Source: CAYVKY01 sp964452115 (GTDB lineage Bacteria > Bacteroidota > Ignavibacteria > Tepidaquicellales > Tepidaquicellaceae). Taken from it: DNA of 64,000 bases. The stretch is taken from assembly GCA_964452115.1 (NCBI GenBank), contig CAYVKY010000001.1, forward strand, positions 9,211 to 73,210. Reading direction: 5' to 3'. Below, piece after piece: positions 36,586-46,458 of the stretch. Below the pieces are notes generated by a model. It saw only the letters and a list, made by a program, of their open reading frames with translations, did not search any database and was not told where the DNA came from. The stretch's first letter is position 1. Every line of letters starts with the position of its first letter. The position numbers and the translations under genes are program-made.

Positions 36586-36789
36586 TTAATTTTTATTTTC
36601 TTTTTTTTTGTTATCACCGTCATCTTCCAGCGGAATATCGAGTGTAATTCTGTACCAGCAATTTTTGCAAATTATGGCTCTGTCCACTCCAAGCAGTACT
36701 TGCTGCCAAGAACTGAGTTTCTGGTGACAGTGCGGGCATCTGTCAGGTATTTCTGTTCTGTCCTTATTTTCTGGTTGCATTTTGGTCAA
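36586..36789 (-). CDS. Small zinc-ribbon protein
   Basis: A 67-residue protein with two CxxC knuckles, 'CPHCHQKL' and 'CKNCWYRI', spaced 20 residues apart, typical of a small zinc ribbon. The tail is acidic then lysine-rich. It overlaps the end of the receiver/ATP-grasp gene by 26 bases (17 if the start is the second Met) and is six bases from the dehydrogenase, so it is probably a real coupled gene. It may bind the neighbouring proteins or nucleic acid; the function is unknown. Confidence 0.7.
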   Translation of the reverse strand: MTKMQPENKDRTEIPDRCPHCHQKLSSWQQVLLGVDRAIICKNCWYRITLDIPLEDDGDNKKKENKN

Positions 36790-39772
36790 CTCCGGGTTTA
36801 ATTATAGCTCCTAAATGTTTATGGGCATTTGCCTTTATAATGATAGGTTTATTAAATCTCAAATGTTTTACAAATTCGGTTTCTTCTACCGGGGGAGTAT
36901 TCAGTAGAAAATTCCAGTCAACAAAACTTTTATCTCCGTCTGCTCCGATGGTAAAATAATTAATCATAAATGATGTAAGATTCTGAAAGAAGTGCGAACC
37001 CTGCGACGGTTCAACGGGAATGTCTTTTAATCCCGCTTCAACGATGGCTTTTGCTCCGGAAATCTGCGGCCAGGTAACGGGGATTCCGAGCCAAGGGTCA
37101 AGCGTACCCCATCTGCCGACTCCGAAGAGTACATATGGTTTATTTTCCGAAATAAGTTTGCTGTTAATCTGATTTACTTCCTGCGCTACCTGCCTGCTTT
37201 TTGCTCTCTCGAATTTATTTATATCTACTACAACGATATCGTAAACGTCATCTACGACACCGTTGCCGAGTACATCATTAGTTTTGCAAATCAGGTCACT
37301 GTCATTTAGATAATCAAACCTCAGGTCATCACTTTCGTGTCCGATAACGAGCGGCCTCATCTGAAGCACACCGAATTCTTTCGGCTGTTTTCGAGGAACG
37401 GACATATTCACGGCGAATTCTATTTCAACCGGCGTTCCCATTCCCCATGAACCCATATCAAGAAGCAGTTCGAGAATATCCGGAAGTGGGAAGAGTTTGT
37501 TTTTCAGAATCGGCGCAAATGTTACGAGCCTTGAACCGCTTCGGGAAATGCCGTCATAAATGGCATCGTTGTCCCTTGAATAAGTCGAGCCTACGTATCC
37601 GAGCGTGCCGTCTTCTTCAGCAGAATGAATATCGTAATTTTTTGTAAACTCATCCTGAATTATCACGTCTCCGCTTTCATTATACCTGTCAGTTTCCAAA
37701 TCAAGAGCGTAAAATGTTTTCTGATTAGTCTGAAGTGCTTCTTTCGGATTATGGAACTGAATCAGATTAGTGGGATATCTCGGGCAAAATCTCACACACA
37801 TTCCGCCTTCCACTATTGTTTTGCCGAGTCCTAAAGCAACAGAAACCACACCGTCAGTGGATTCCATCGGCGGAAGGGGATAAAAGTTGTATGTTTTTGC
37901 CACTCCTGAAAAATCCGGATAATATCTGTTTTTATGCAGGCTGCCTACCATTCTTTGAATTACGACTGCCATTTTTTCTTCTTCAAGCCTGTAGGATGTC
38001 ATTTTAAAATAATCTTTTGCATTACTATAAAATGTTGAGGCATACACCAGCTTAATTGTATTTACAAGGTCATTCAGTCTGACAAAAGGATTCTGATGAT
38101 TATTCGGTATCATAAACGTGTCATACACACCTGCGAATGGATGATACTGGGAATCTTCAAGAAGCGAAGATGACCTTACCGACAGAGGCACTTTTACCAT
38201 ATCAAGATAAGCCACGAGGTCTGCAATCACTTCAGCGGGAAACAATTTTGCATCAAGAAATCTGTGCTTTATCTGAAGGTCATTCGTGGAATTCAGAGCG
38301 AAATTTCTCAGATTGTTTTCATCGAGGAATTCATCGAATACATCCGTGCCGAGCACGATAGCAGGGGGAACGTCTATCTGTATGCCTTCAAATTTATTGC
38401 TTATGCTGTAATTATTAATGAGAATATTCAGAAAGCTAAGTCCGCGTGCTTTACCGCCGAGTGAACCGCCGCCGATTCTTGCAAAGCTGTTATACTCATC
38501 AAAATTATCACGTTTGAAATCCGTAATAATTCCTCTGATTCTGATTTTTCTGTATTCTTTCAGCGCATCTATCAGATAGTTCCTTAGCGATTCAGGGGTT
38601 GCGTATTCCGAAACTTTTTTAGGACGGAGTTTATCCGCAAGCCAGAATTCAGTACGCGCTTTAAGCCAGTTTGAAAAATCATTTTTTGAAGCGTGATACA
38701 AGATAGATGAAGAGGGAACAACTGAAAGCAGTTCGGCGAGTGAATTCAGATCTTTTGCCCTGCCGACTTCTTTGCCGTCGGGTGTCGTAAACACAAAATC
38801 CCCAAAACTGAAATACTGAATCATAAATTCACGAAGGTCGTGAAGGAACATCGGAGAGTCTTTAAGGAGAAATGAAAGCCCGATATCTTTTGCTTTTTTT
38901 TCATTTGTACATTCGGCAGACTGAAGCAGAATCGGAATATCGGAATATAATTTTCTTACTTCGGCTGCAAACTCAAAACCCGCTTCAGAATGAAGTTCGC
39001 CGTCCTTATAAAAATCGACATCGGAAATAATTCCCAGTATATATTCCTTATATTTATCAAAATATTCCATCGCTTCTTCATACGTGCTGCACAAAAGTAT
39101 TTTCGGCCTCGCACGCATTCGAAGTGATTTATGCGAAAGATTAATTCCTTCTGAAATGAGACGCTGTGATTGATTTAATACTTCAGTATAAATAATCGGA
39201 AGGAATGAAGAATAATTTCTGATGTTATCTTCGATAACTATGATAGACTGTACACCGGCAATTCTTGTGTCATTATCAAGGTTCATTTTATCCTCGATAG
39301 ATTTGATGATACCAATGATTAGCCGGTAATCGCCCTGCCATATAAAGATTTTAGTAAAAACGGAAGTATCCTGCCTTTTGATAATTTCAGTCAGTTCCTT
39401 ATTGTCAAACGACAGCAGAATAATCGGAATTCTACTCTCAGACTCTCTGATTTTTTTTGCAAATTTTACCGGAGGCATATCTTCCGTATGCAATGTAGTT
39501 ATCACGAGGTCGAAGCGTTTATCTTCATTAAGCAGAGTAAGGGCTTCGCGTGCACTTGATACGCGCGTAATTTCAGGCGAATGGCTCAGGTGAAGCCCCT
39601 GATATTCATTTCTTATTAACTCATAGAGTCTGCCGTCTTCTTCGAAAAGATAAAGGTCATACAGGCTGGATACAAGCAGAACATCTCTTATCCTCTGACG
39701 CATAAGATTCTGAAATCCCTGAAATCTTGTACCGTAACCGTGTTCAACCCATGTTGAATCGAGTTCTTTCAT
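36764..39772 (-). CDS. Receiver-receiver-PEP/pyruvate ATP-grasp protein
   Basis: A 1002-residue cytoplasmic protein. Residues 30-160 and 175-320 resemble two response-regulator receivers. The first has Thr93 where the phospho-Asp belongs ('DLVITTLHTEDM'). The second keeps the acidic pair E181-D182, Asp251 ('GIISDVDF') and Lys304 ('FLLKDSP'). Residues 430-805 form an ATP-grasp domain of the PPDK/PEP synthase type ('GGGSLGGKARGLSFL', 'PLSVRSSSLLEDSQYHPF', 'VLQMRPLV'). The phosphohistidine and PEP-binding barrel domains are missing; instead there is a C-terminal domain with 'GVGRWGTLDPWLGIPV' and 'PSQGSHFFQNLTSF'. It is often annotated as PEP synthase, but that reaction is unlikely. Neighbours are two glutamate dehydrogenases. 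Confidence 0.82.
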   Translation of the reverse strand: MKELDSTWVEHGYGTRFQGFQNLMRQRIRDVLLVSSLYDLYLFEEDGRLYELIRNEYQGLHLSHSPEITRVSSAREALTLLNEDKRFDLVITTLHTEDMPPVKFAKKIRESESRIPIILLSFDNKELTEIIKRQDTSVFTKIFIWQGDYRLIIGIIKSIEDKMNLDNDTRIAGVQSIIVIEDNIRNYSSFLPIIYTEVLNQSQRLISEGINLSHKSLRMRARPKILLCSTYEEAMEYFDKYKEYILGIISDVDFYKDGELHSEAGFEFAAEVRKLYSDIPILLQSAECTNEKKAKDIGLSFLLKDSPMFLHDLREFMIQYFSFGDFVFTTPDGKEVGRAKDLNSLAELLSVVPSSSILYHASKNDFSNWLKARTEFWLADKLRPKKVSEYATPESLRNYLIDALKEYRKIRIRGIITDFKRDNFDEYNSFARIGGGSLGGKARGLSFLNILINNYSISNKFEGIQIDVPPAIVLGTDVFDEFLDENNLRNFALNSTNDLQIKHRFLDAKLFPAEVIADLVAYLDMVKVPLSVRSSSLLEDSQYHPFAGVYDTFMIPNNHQNPFVRLNDLVNTIKLVYASTFYSNAKDYFKMTSYRLEEEKMAVVIQRMVGSLHKNRYYPDFSGVAKTYNFYPLPPMESTDGVVSVALGLGKTIVEGGMCVRFCPRYPTNLIQFHNPKEALQTNQKTFYALDLETDRYNESGDVIIQDEFTKNYDIHSAEEDGTLGYVGSTYSRDNDAIYDGISRSGSRLVTFAPILKNKLFPLPDILELLLDMGSWGMGTPVEIEFAVNMSVPRKQPKEFGVLQMRPLVIGHESDDLRFDYLNDSDLICKTNDVLGNGVVDDVYDIVVVDINKFERAKSRQVAQEVNQINSKLISENKPYVLFGVGRWGTLDPWLGIPVTWPQISGAKAIVEAGLKDIPVEPSQGSHFFQNLTSFMINYFTIGADGDKSFVDWNFLLNTPPVEETEFVKHLRFNKPIIIKANAHKHLGAIIKPGVDQNATRK

Positions 39773-39788
39773 ATTAATTGTAAAAAAC

Positions 39789-39816
39789 GGAGAATCCCTG
39801 TCAGAAGGGATTCTCC
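39789..39816 (-). terminator. Intrinsic terminator after gdhA
   Basis: A perfect 11-bp stem (39789-39799 with 39806-39816), a 6-base loop and a run of six T after one base on the minus strand. It lies 22 bases past the gdhA stop and before the receiver/ATP-grasp gene. Confidence 0.88.
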
Positions 39817-39838
39817 ACTATAAAATTTAAAATATAAT

Positions 39839-41218
<1,380 letters not shown>

Positions 41219-41257
41219 TTAAGTTGGAAAAATGTTTTATGAAAAAAAACTATTTAA

Positions 41258-41479
41258 TTAATACTTTTTAAAATTTATTAATTTAAAAATTTTTACTTCG
41301 TTTTTCTGCAACGTGTCCGAAATCAAGGTAACATCATAATACTTTTGCCCCTGCATTATGAATCGCGGCATTGTTTTTGTATAATAGCTTTCCCGAAGAG
41401 AAATAAAATCTTCATTTGTAAAAGACTTGTCCGTTGAAAATCCGTTTTCGTATATGTTTGTTGAATCTCTGTTTACCAT
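41258..41479 (-). CDS. Small hypothetical protein
   Basis: A 73-residue frame ('MVNRDSTNIYENGFSTDKSF' at the start, 'DVTLISDTLQKNEVKIFKLI' near the end). It has no signal peptide, membrane segment or recognised motif. Composition is protein-like, with a plausible beta-rich end. It stands alone between gdhA and the GNAT-like gene. If it is not real, 41198-41578 is a 381-base AT-rich gap with no other feature seen. Confidence 0.4.
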   Translation of the reverse strand: MVNRDSTNIYENGFSTDKSFTNEDFISLRESYYTKTMPRFIMQGQKYYDVTLISDTLQKNEVKIFKLINFKKY

Positions 41480-41578
41480 TTGCGGCTATCTAAGAAATTA
41501 TTTCAACATTTATTTTCAATTAATCTTTCGGTACTTACGTAATATATATTAATTTTTTAATAAAAAATATTTATATTT

Positions 41579-42709
41579 TTATATAGTAATATTATATATC
41601 CTGTATGTCTTGTATTTGTCTGCGTCAAGATTTACAGCAGTCTGAACCATCGGCATATTGTCTTCAAGAATCCACGATATTTCAGCAGCATTAAATCCGC
41701 TTGCTATTCCGCGCTCGATAGTGTGTTTGATAAATACTGCTTCAATACCTTTTTTATGAAATTCTTTTACTATGCCCATTGTGAGAAGACGGATAGAATG
41801 AATATTCTTTTTGCCGAAAAGCAATTTGAAAATTCCGAATGGGAAAATCTTTCCATTCAGTTTTTTAAATACAACATTCATATCAGGGAGAGCAAGAGAA
41901 AATCCGACAGGAACTCCGTTTGACTCCGCAAAATATACAAGATTCGGATTCAAAATCATTTTAAATGAATCGGCAATATAATCAAATTCTTTATCCGTCA
42001 TAGGAACGAAACCCCAGTTGTACATCCAGGCTTTATTGTAAACTTCGCGTACTTTTCTGAGTTCGTTGTCAAAATCTTTCATATTGATATTGCGTATAAC
42101 AATGTTCTCTTTCTTCATAACAATATCGGAAAGCCTTGTAAGTTTGCTCATTACTTTTTCATTCTTTGTAATCTTATCCTCCACAAGGAAAGCATAAACA
42201 TCTTTTATTTTCTTATAACCGTATCCTTCTATAAGATTAATGTAGTAGCGCGGATTGTATGTCATCAGCAGACACGGGTCGAAATCAAAGCCGTCTATAA
42301 GCAGTCCGATTTCATCATTGGTGGACAGGTTTATCGGACCTCTTATTTCATCGAGTCCGAGAGATTTCAGGAAATTCTTTGCTTTGTCAAATAGTGCATT
42401 TGCAACCTGCTGGTCGTTAATACATTCAAAGAATCCGAAAAATCCTGCTTTGTCTTTATGAAAATCATTGTGCATGTCATTTTTAATGGCAGCAATTCTT
42501 CCGGATAATTCGCCGTCTTTGTATGCGAGATAAAATTTAACCTGCGCATGTTCGAAAAAAGGATTTCTTTTTCTGTTAAGATTTTTCTTAATATCAAACA
42601 GCAAAGGGGCAACCCAGTGTTTATCGTCTTTATAAATTTTCCAGGGGAATTTTATAAAATCCATCATTTCAAGTTCTGTCAGAACTTCTTTCACAATTAT
42701 TTCACTCAT
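41579..42709 (-). CDS. GNAT-like acyltransferase (YghO-like)
   Basis: A 376-residue protein of a family annotated as N-acetyltransferase-like (YghO type). Recognisable parts are 'FPWKIYKDDKHWVAPL', 'FYLAYKDGELSGRIAAI', 'GFFGFFECINDQQVANALFD', 'IRGPINLSTNDEIGLLIDGF' and 'EFHKKGIEAVFIKHTIERG', which matches the acetyl-CoA-binding region of GNAT folds. Two GNAT-like halves are likely. The substrate is unknown. The ATG at 42709 is chosen over a TTG two codons earlier; it overlaps the peroxiredoxin gene by eight bases. Confidence 0.75.
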   Translation of the reverse strand: MSEIIVKEVLTELEMMDFIKFPWKIYKDDKHWVAPLLFDIKKNLNRKRNPFFEHAQVKFYLAYKDGELSGRIAAIKNDMHNDFHKDKAGFFGFFECINDQQVANALFDKAKNFLKSLGLDEIRGPINLSTNDEIGLLIDGFDFDPCLLMTYNPRYYINLIEGYGYKKIKDVYAFLVEDKITKNEKVMSKLTRLSDIVMKKENIVIRNINMKDFDNELRKVREVYNKAWMYNWGFVPMTDKEFDYIADSFKMILNPNLVYFAESNGVPVGFSLALPDMNVVFKKLNGKIFPFGIFKLLFGKKNIHSIRLLTMGIVKEFHKKGIEAVFIKHTIERGIASGFNAAEISWILEDNMPMVQTAVNLDADKYKTYRIYNITI

Positions 42710-43163
42710 TTTCAATTAATTTTATTATTTCATCAATATGTCCGTCAACTTTAACTTTCGGGAATATTTTCTGAATAAATCCTTTTTTATCTATAATAAA
42801 AGTTGTTCTTTCAATACCCATAAATTTTTTTCCGTATAAACTTTTTTCTTTCCACACGCCGTATACTTTTATCATATCGAGCGATTCATCGGAAAGCAAA
42901 GTAAACGGAAGGGAATATTTGGTTTTGAATTTCTGATGTGCTGCAGTATTATCCTTGCTCACACCGATTACTGCGATGTCATTTTTTTCAAAAAATTTGA
43001 TTGAGTCCCTGAAAGCGCAGGCTTCACGCGTGCATCCGGATGTATTATCCTTCGGATAGAAATAAAGGATTACTAGTTTCCCTTTGTAATCCTTTAAACT
43101 TATTTTTTTTCCTTCATCAGATACGAGAGTAAAATCAGGTGCTTTATCTTTTGGTTTCAGCAT
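42702..43163 (-). CDS. bcp: Thioredoxin-dependent peroxiredoxin Bcp
   Basis: A 153-residue PrxQ/Bcp-type peroxiredoxin that reduces hydroperoxides. The peroxidatic Cys44 lies in 'DNTSGCTREACAFRD', and Cys49 is the resolving Cys, the classic CxxxxC pair. The thioredoxin-fold start 'APDFTLVSDEGKKISLKDYK' and 'VILYFYPKDN' are typical. It lies two bases after ftsX and overlaps the GNAT-like gene. Confidence 0.96.
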   Translation of the reverse strand: MLKPKDKAPDFTLVSDEGKKISLKDYKGKLVILYFYPKDNTSGCTREACAFRDSIKFFEKNDIAVIGVSKDNTAAHQKFKTKYSLPFTLLSDESLDMIKVYGVWKEKSLYGKKFMGIERTTFIIDKKGFIQKIFPKVKVDGHIDEIIKLIENE

Positions 43164-43165
43164 TT

Positions 43166-44050
43166 TTAATAATTTATTAACCTTTCCTTTTTTAAGAAAA
43201 ATTTCACGGAAATCAGACTTCCCAGAATTCCGAGAAATATTCCCGCAATCACGAGGGATATAACATATTCGATTCCCATAAAATCAATTTTGAGTTCATT
43301 TGAAGAAAATTTTGAAGTGAACAGAAAATAAAATCCGTAAAGAGCCCCGACTGCAATTATGCCTCCCGCCAAACCCTGAATAAATCCTCCGATTATGAAA
43401 GGAGTAATTATGAAAGAGTTTTTTGCGCCGAGGAGTTTAAACAGTTCAAGAATTTTTTTCTTTGAAGAGATTACAAGGCGAATTGTATTTGACACAAGGA
43501 AAATTGAAGAAACAGAAATCACAATTAAAATCAAAAGGTTTATCAGCAAAAGCCCGCTCGAATTTTTTTCTATCATTTCGAGATTTTTTTCGGGGTAAAC
43601 AATGTCCTGAACTTTTTTCATCGTGTTTATCTGCGCCTTGATTTTATTCATTCTGTCGGTGTATTTGTATTCATCGTACAGATTTATTTTCAGTGATGCA
43701 GGCAGGGGATTTGATTCAAAGATATCAAGCATATCCTTGCCGAATTCGCTTTCAAATATTTTTGCAGCATCGGCTTTTGAAATATACGTAATCTGTTTGA
43801 CGCCGCCGATGGTTCTTATCTTTTCGCGCAGGTCATTTAATTCATCCTGATTAATTGAATCATCTAGGAAAACTTCAATTTCGACTTTATCCTTGATAGA
43901 TTTAATTAATTTATTCGAGTTGATGGATATATTATAGTATATCGCAATAAGAATCAGCGACAGTGTAATAGTAATGACGGATGCGAATGTAGATAGCTTG
44001 GCTGAGTTTAATCCTCTGATTGATTCTTTAAATAAGAAATTTATCTTCAA
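43166..44050 (-). CDS. ftsX: Cell division protein FtsX
   Basis: A 294-residue inner-membrane protein of the FtsX family with four membrane helices: one near residues 22-44, a periplasmic domain (about 50-165, with 'VEIEVFLDDSINQDEL' and 'ISKADAAKIFESEFG'), then three helices near 170-290. With FtsE it regulates peptidoglycan hydrolases at the septum. No ftsE gene lies next to it. It heads the ftsX-bcp-GNAT run. Confidence 0.92.
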   Translation of the reverse strand: MKINFLFKESIRGLNSAKLSTFASVITITLSLILIAIYYNISINSNKLIKSIKDKVEIEVFLDDSINQDELNDLREKIRTIGGVKQITYISKADAAKIFESEFGKDMLDIFESNPLPASLKINLYDEYKYTDRMNKIKAQINTMKKVQDIVYPEKNLEMIEKNSSGLLLINLLILIVISVSSIFLVSNTIRLVISSKKKILELFKLLGAKNSFIITPFIIGGFIQGLAGGIIAVGALYGFYFLFTSKFSSNELKIDFMGIEYVISLVIAGIFLGILGSLISVKFFLKKERLINY

Positions 44051-44073
44051 AATGAATTCTACATTTATTTATG

Positions 44074-44081
44074 CAAAAATA
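44074..44081 (-). promoter_or_regulatory. Putative -7 box for ftsX (TATTTTTG)
   Basis: On the minus strand TATTTTTG, the same octamer as in the porU promoter, lies 23 bases before the ftsX start. A -33 TTG at the right distance was not found. An identical octamer on the plus strand (44291-44298) lies 47 bases before the 44346 gene. The 295-base divergent gap holds a 49-codon frame at 44111-44260 (+) with no recognised motif or ribosome site. Confidence 0.35.
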
Positions 44082-44345
44082 AAGAAAAATATATTATTAA
44101 TTAACGTAAAATGAAGTGCATAATTATTTCATCCGAACATACTCCGGGTAACCTTTTAAAACGGACTTTCACCCGGCTCATACCAAACACTTATATCAAA
44201 ACGAGCCTATTACTTCTGAAAGGGAGTTCGAATGAAAATGTTCACTTAGAAAATATTTAAAAAAAATAATGAAAATCTGTATTTTTATTTTATTTTTGTA
44301 TAACTATCTTACGTTTGCTAAATATCGATAATTTAAATTTACACA

Positions 44346-46442
44346 GTGAAAAAACTTTATACCGCATTTTTTCTGTTTATTTTTGTCTTTACTCTTAAGG
44401 TAAACAGCACACCAAGCGTACCATTTCCGGGATTTCTGAATTATTTTATTCCCGGCTTTGACATCAAATATAATAATTTTTTAAATGTCTATAAAATTTT
44501 CGATGATGTGAATAACAAATACACAACAGTCGGAAATATTGCAATGACGGTTACCAACTACGGAACCATAGGGAAAGGATACTGCGGTACACAGCCATCC
44601 TGTCAATATCCGAAGAATTCCGGAATAGAGAATCTCTGGCTCGGCGGCATCTGGGTTGGCGGAATTAAAAACGGCGTTATCGGAGTTTCAACAGGTGCAA
44701 TTGACGTTACAAACGCCAATAAGCAGGAAGGCTTTGAATTTACTAATGCTCCCGGGGCAGGCATCACTGAGCGCTCTTCTATTCCGACTTCACCATATTA
44801 CAGTCCGAATGCCGTGTCGCATCAGGACTTTGTGTGTGAATATGTCGATACTTCTACATATGGTATGCAAAACCATTCTCCGATGGGTATAAAAGTTTTA
44901 ATGGAAACTTATACATACGACCTTAACTTTGCAAACTTTTTTGTGATATTGAATTACAAAATTGTTAATATCGGTTACAGAGGGAATACAGCAAATATTG
45001 ACAGTGTATATCTTGGCTTGTGGAAAGACTGCGTTGTCAGAAATATTAATATTACGTCAGGATGCGGTGCGGGAACTTCGTTTTTCTCTAAAGTTGCAAA
45101 TGGTTATATAGACTCTTTGAGATGTGAATATGCTTATGATAATGCAGGCGATATCGGATTCACGGATAATTATGTCGGTGTGAAGCTGCTCGGCGTTTCA
45201 CCAAAAGGCACGGTTGATTCGGTAAAATCACACTTTACGATATGGCAGTTCAGAAACAGCACAGACCCGTTTTACTTCTCTCCGACTACTGACGAAATGA
45301 GATATATGAAAATGAAAGGACTTCTTACGAATACGCCTCCTACTTATATAGATACTACAAGATTAAATCTTCTGAGACATAATCCGGGAAACAGAGTTAC
45401 ACTTTTGTCATACGGTCCGTTTAAAAATCCCAACGGTTCGGTAATTTCCCTCAGATATCAACTGGATACTCTTAACGTGGTATTTGCAGTAGTATGCGCC
45501 AAAAAATACGGAACAGACCCTCCGCAAAACGATACGGAACTTCAGAAAAAAACTTTTTATAACAATATTGCATGGGCGCAAAGAGCTTATGACAACGGAT
45601 ATAAGCTTCCTTCTCCGCCGGATATGCCTATAACCCGCACGGAAGTAAATTCAAGAAACGTTACTCTATGGTGGAGCAACAATGCCGAATATTCGGTTGA
45701 CCCGATTTCAGGGAAGAAAGATTTTGAAGGATACAGAGTTTACAGAACTTCACCGGGAAAAGATATTTCACTTAATCAGGATTTATTAAACCAGTTAAAA
45801 CTCATCGGCGATTTTGACAGTTGCTGCAATAATTACGGAAACAATACAGGTTTCGGATTTATTAAACAGAATACACCGAAAATGTTTGACGGAGATACGA
45901 ATAAATACTGGTACAAATTTGATTTTCCGAATCAGTTAAACGGATTCCAGTATGTTTATACTGTATCTGCATATGATAAAGGCGACCCGACTCAGAATCT
46001 TGAATCTTTGGAAAGCAGTTTACTCTCGAATGCAAAAAGAATTGTTCCGGGCACTCTCGCACAGGATAATAATGATACGGAAGTCGGAGTTTATCCGAAT
46101 CCATATTATGTATCGGCATCGTGGGACGGTACGGGCTCGCGCTCAGAAGTCCTGAGAAAAATTTATTTCTATAATCTGCCTTCTAAATGTGAAATATCTA
46201 TATGGACTATTGCAGGTGATTTGGTTGACAGGTTTACACACGATGGTGCAACGTATAACGGAACGGATATTGAATGGTTCAAGTCTTTCGGTGACGGCAC
46301 GCAGAAATTCTCCGGCGGCGAGCATGCCTGGGATCTGATTTCCAAAAGCGATCAGGCAATTGCATCCGGACTTTATTTCTTTACGGTAAAAGATTTAAAT
46401 TCAGGAAATATTAAAAAAGGAAAATTTTTAGTAATTAAATAA
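44346..46442 (+). CDS. T9SS-exported protein with C-terminal sorting domain
   Basis: A 698-residue exported protein starting at GTG, with a signal peptide to about residue 22. The large N-terminal part ('TTVGNIAMTVTNYGTIGKGY', 'GIENLWLGGIWVGG') belongs to a kind of secreted protein often seen in Ignavibacteria-like genomes, of unknown function. A fibronectin-like domain (about 435-560, 'NVTLWWSNNAEYSVD', 'FEGYRVYRTSPG') precedes the T9SS sorting domain at 'VGVYPNPYYVSASW' ending 'GKFLVIK'. Many Cys residues (for example 'DSCCNNYG') may form disulfides. It starts an eight-gene co-directional cluster. Confidence 0.8.
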   Translation: MKKLYTAFFLFIFVFTLKVNSTPSVPFPGFLNYFIPGFDIKYNNFLNVYKIFDDVNNKYTTVGNIAMTVTNYGTIGKGYCGTQPSCQYPKNSGIENLWLGGIWVGGIKNGVIGVSTGAIDVTNANKQEGFEFTNAPGAGITERSSIPTSPYYSPNAVSHQDFVCEYVDTSTYGMQNHSPMGIKVLMETYTYDLNFANFFVILNYKIVNIGYRGNTANIDSVYLGLWKDCVVRNINITSGCGAGTSFFSKVANGYIDSLRCEYAYDNAGDIGFTDNYVGVKLLGVSPKGTVDSVKSHFTIWQFRNSTDPFYFSPTTDEMRYMKMKGLLTNTPPTYIDTTRLNLLRHNPGNRVTLLSYGPFKNPNGSVISLRYQLDTLNVVFAVVCAKKYGTDPPQNDTELQKKTFYNNIAWAQRAYDNGYKLPSPPDMPITRTEVNSRNVTLWWSNNAEYSVDPISGKKDFEGYRVYRTSPGKDISLNQDLLNQLKLIGDFDSCCNNYGNNTGFGFIKQNTPKMFDGDTNKYWYKFDFPNQLNGFQYVYTVSAYDKGDPTQNLESLESSLLSNAKRIVPGTLAQDNNDTEVGVYPNPYYVSASWDGTGSRSEVLRKIYFYNLPSKCEISIWTIAGDLVDRFTHDGATYNGTDIEWFKSFGDGTQKFSGGEHAWDLISKSDQAIASGLYFFTVKDLNSGNIKKGKFLVIK

Positions 46443-46458
46443 CATTAAAACTACTTTT

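Noticed and set aside
41520..41578. AT-only inverted repeat after the GNAT-like gene, considered as a terminator
   Set aside because: The stem is about eight A-T pairs with no GC, too weak to call.
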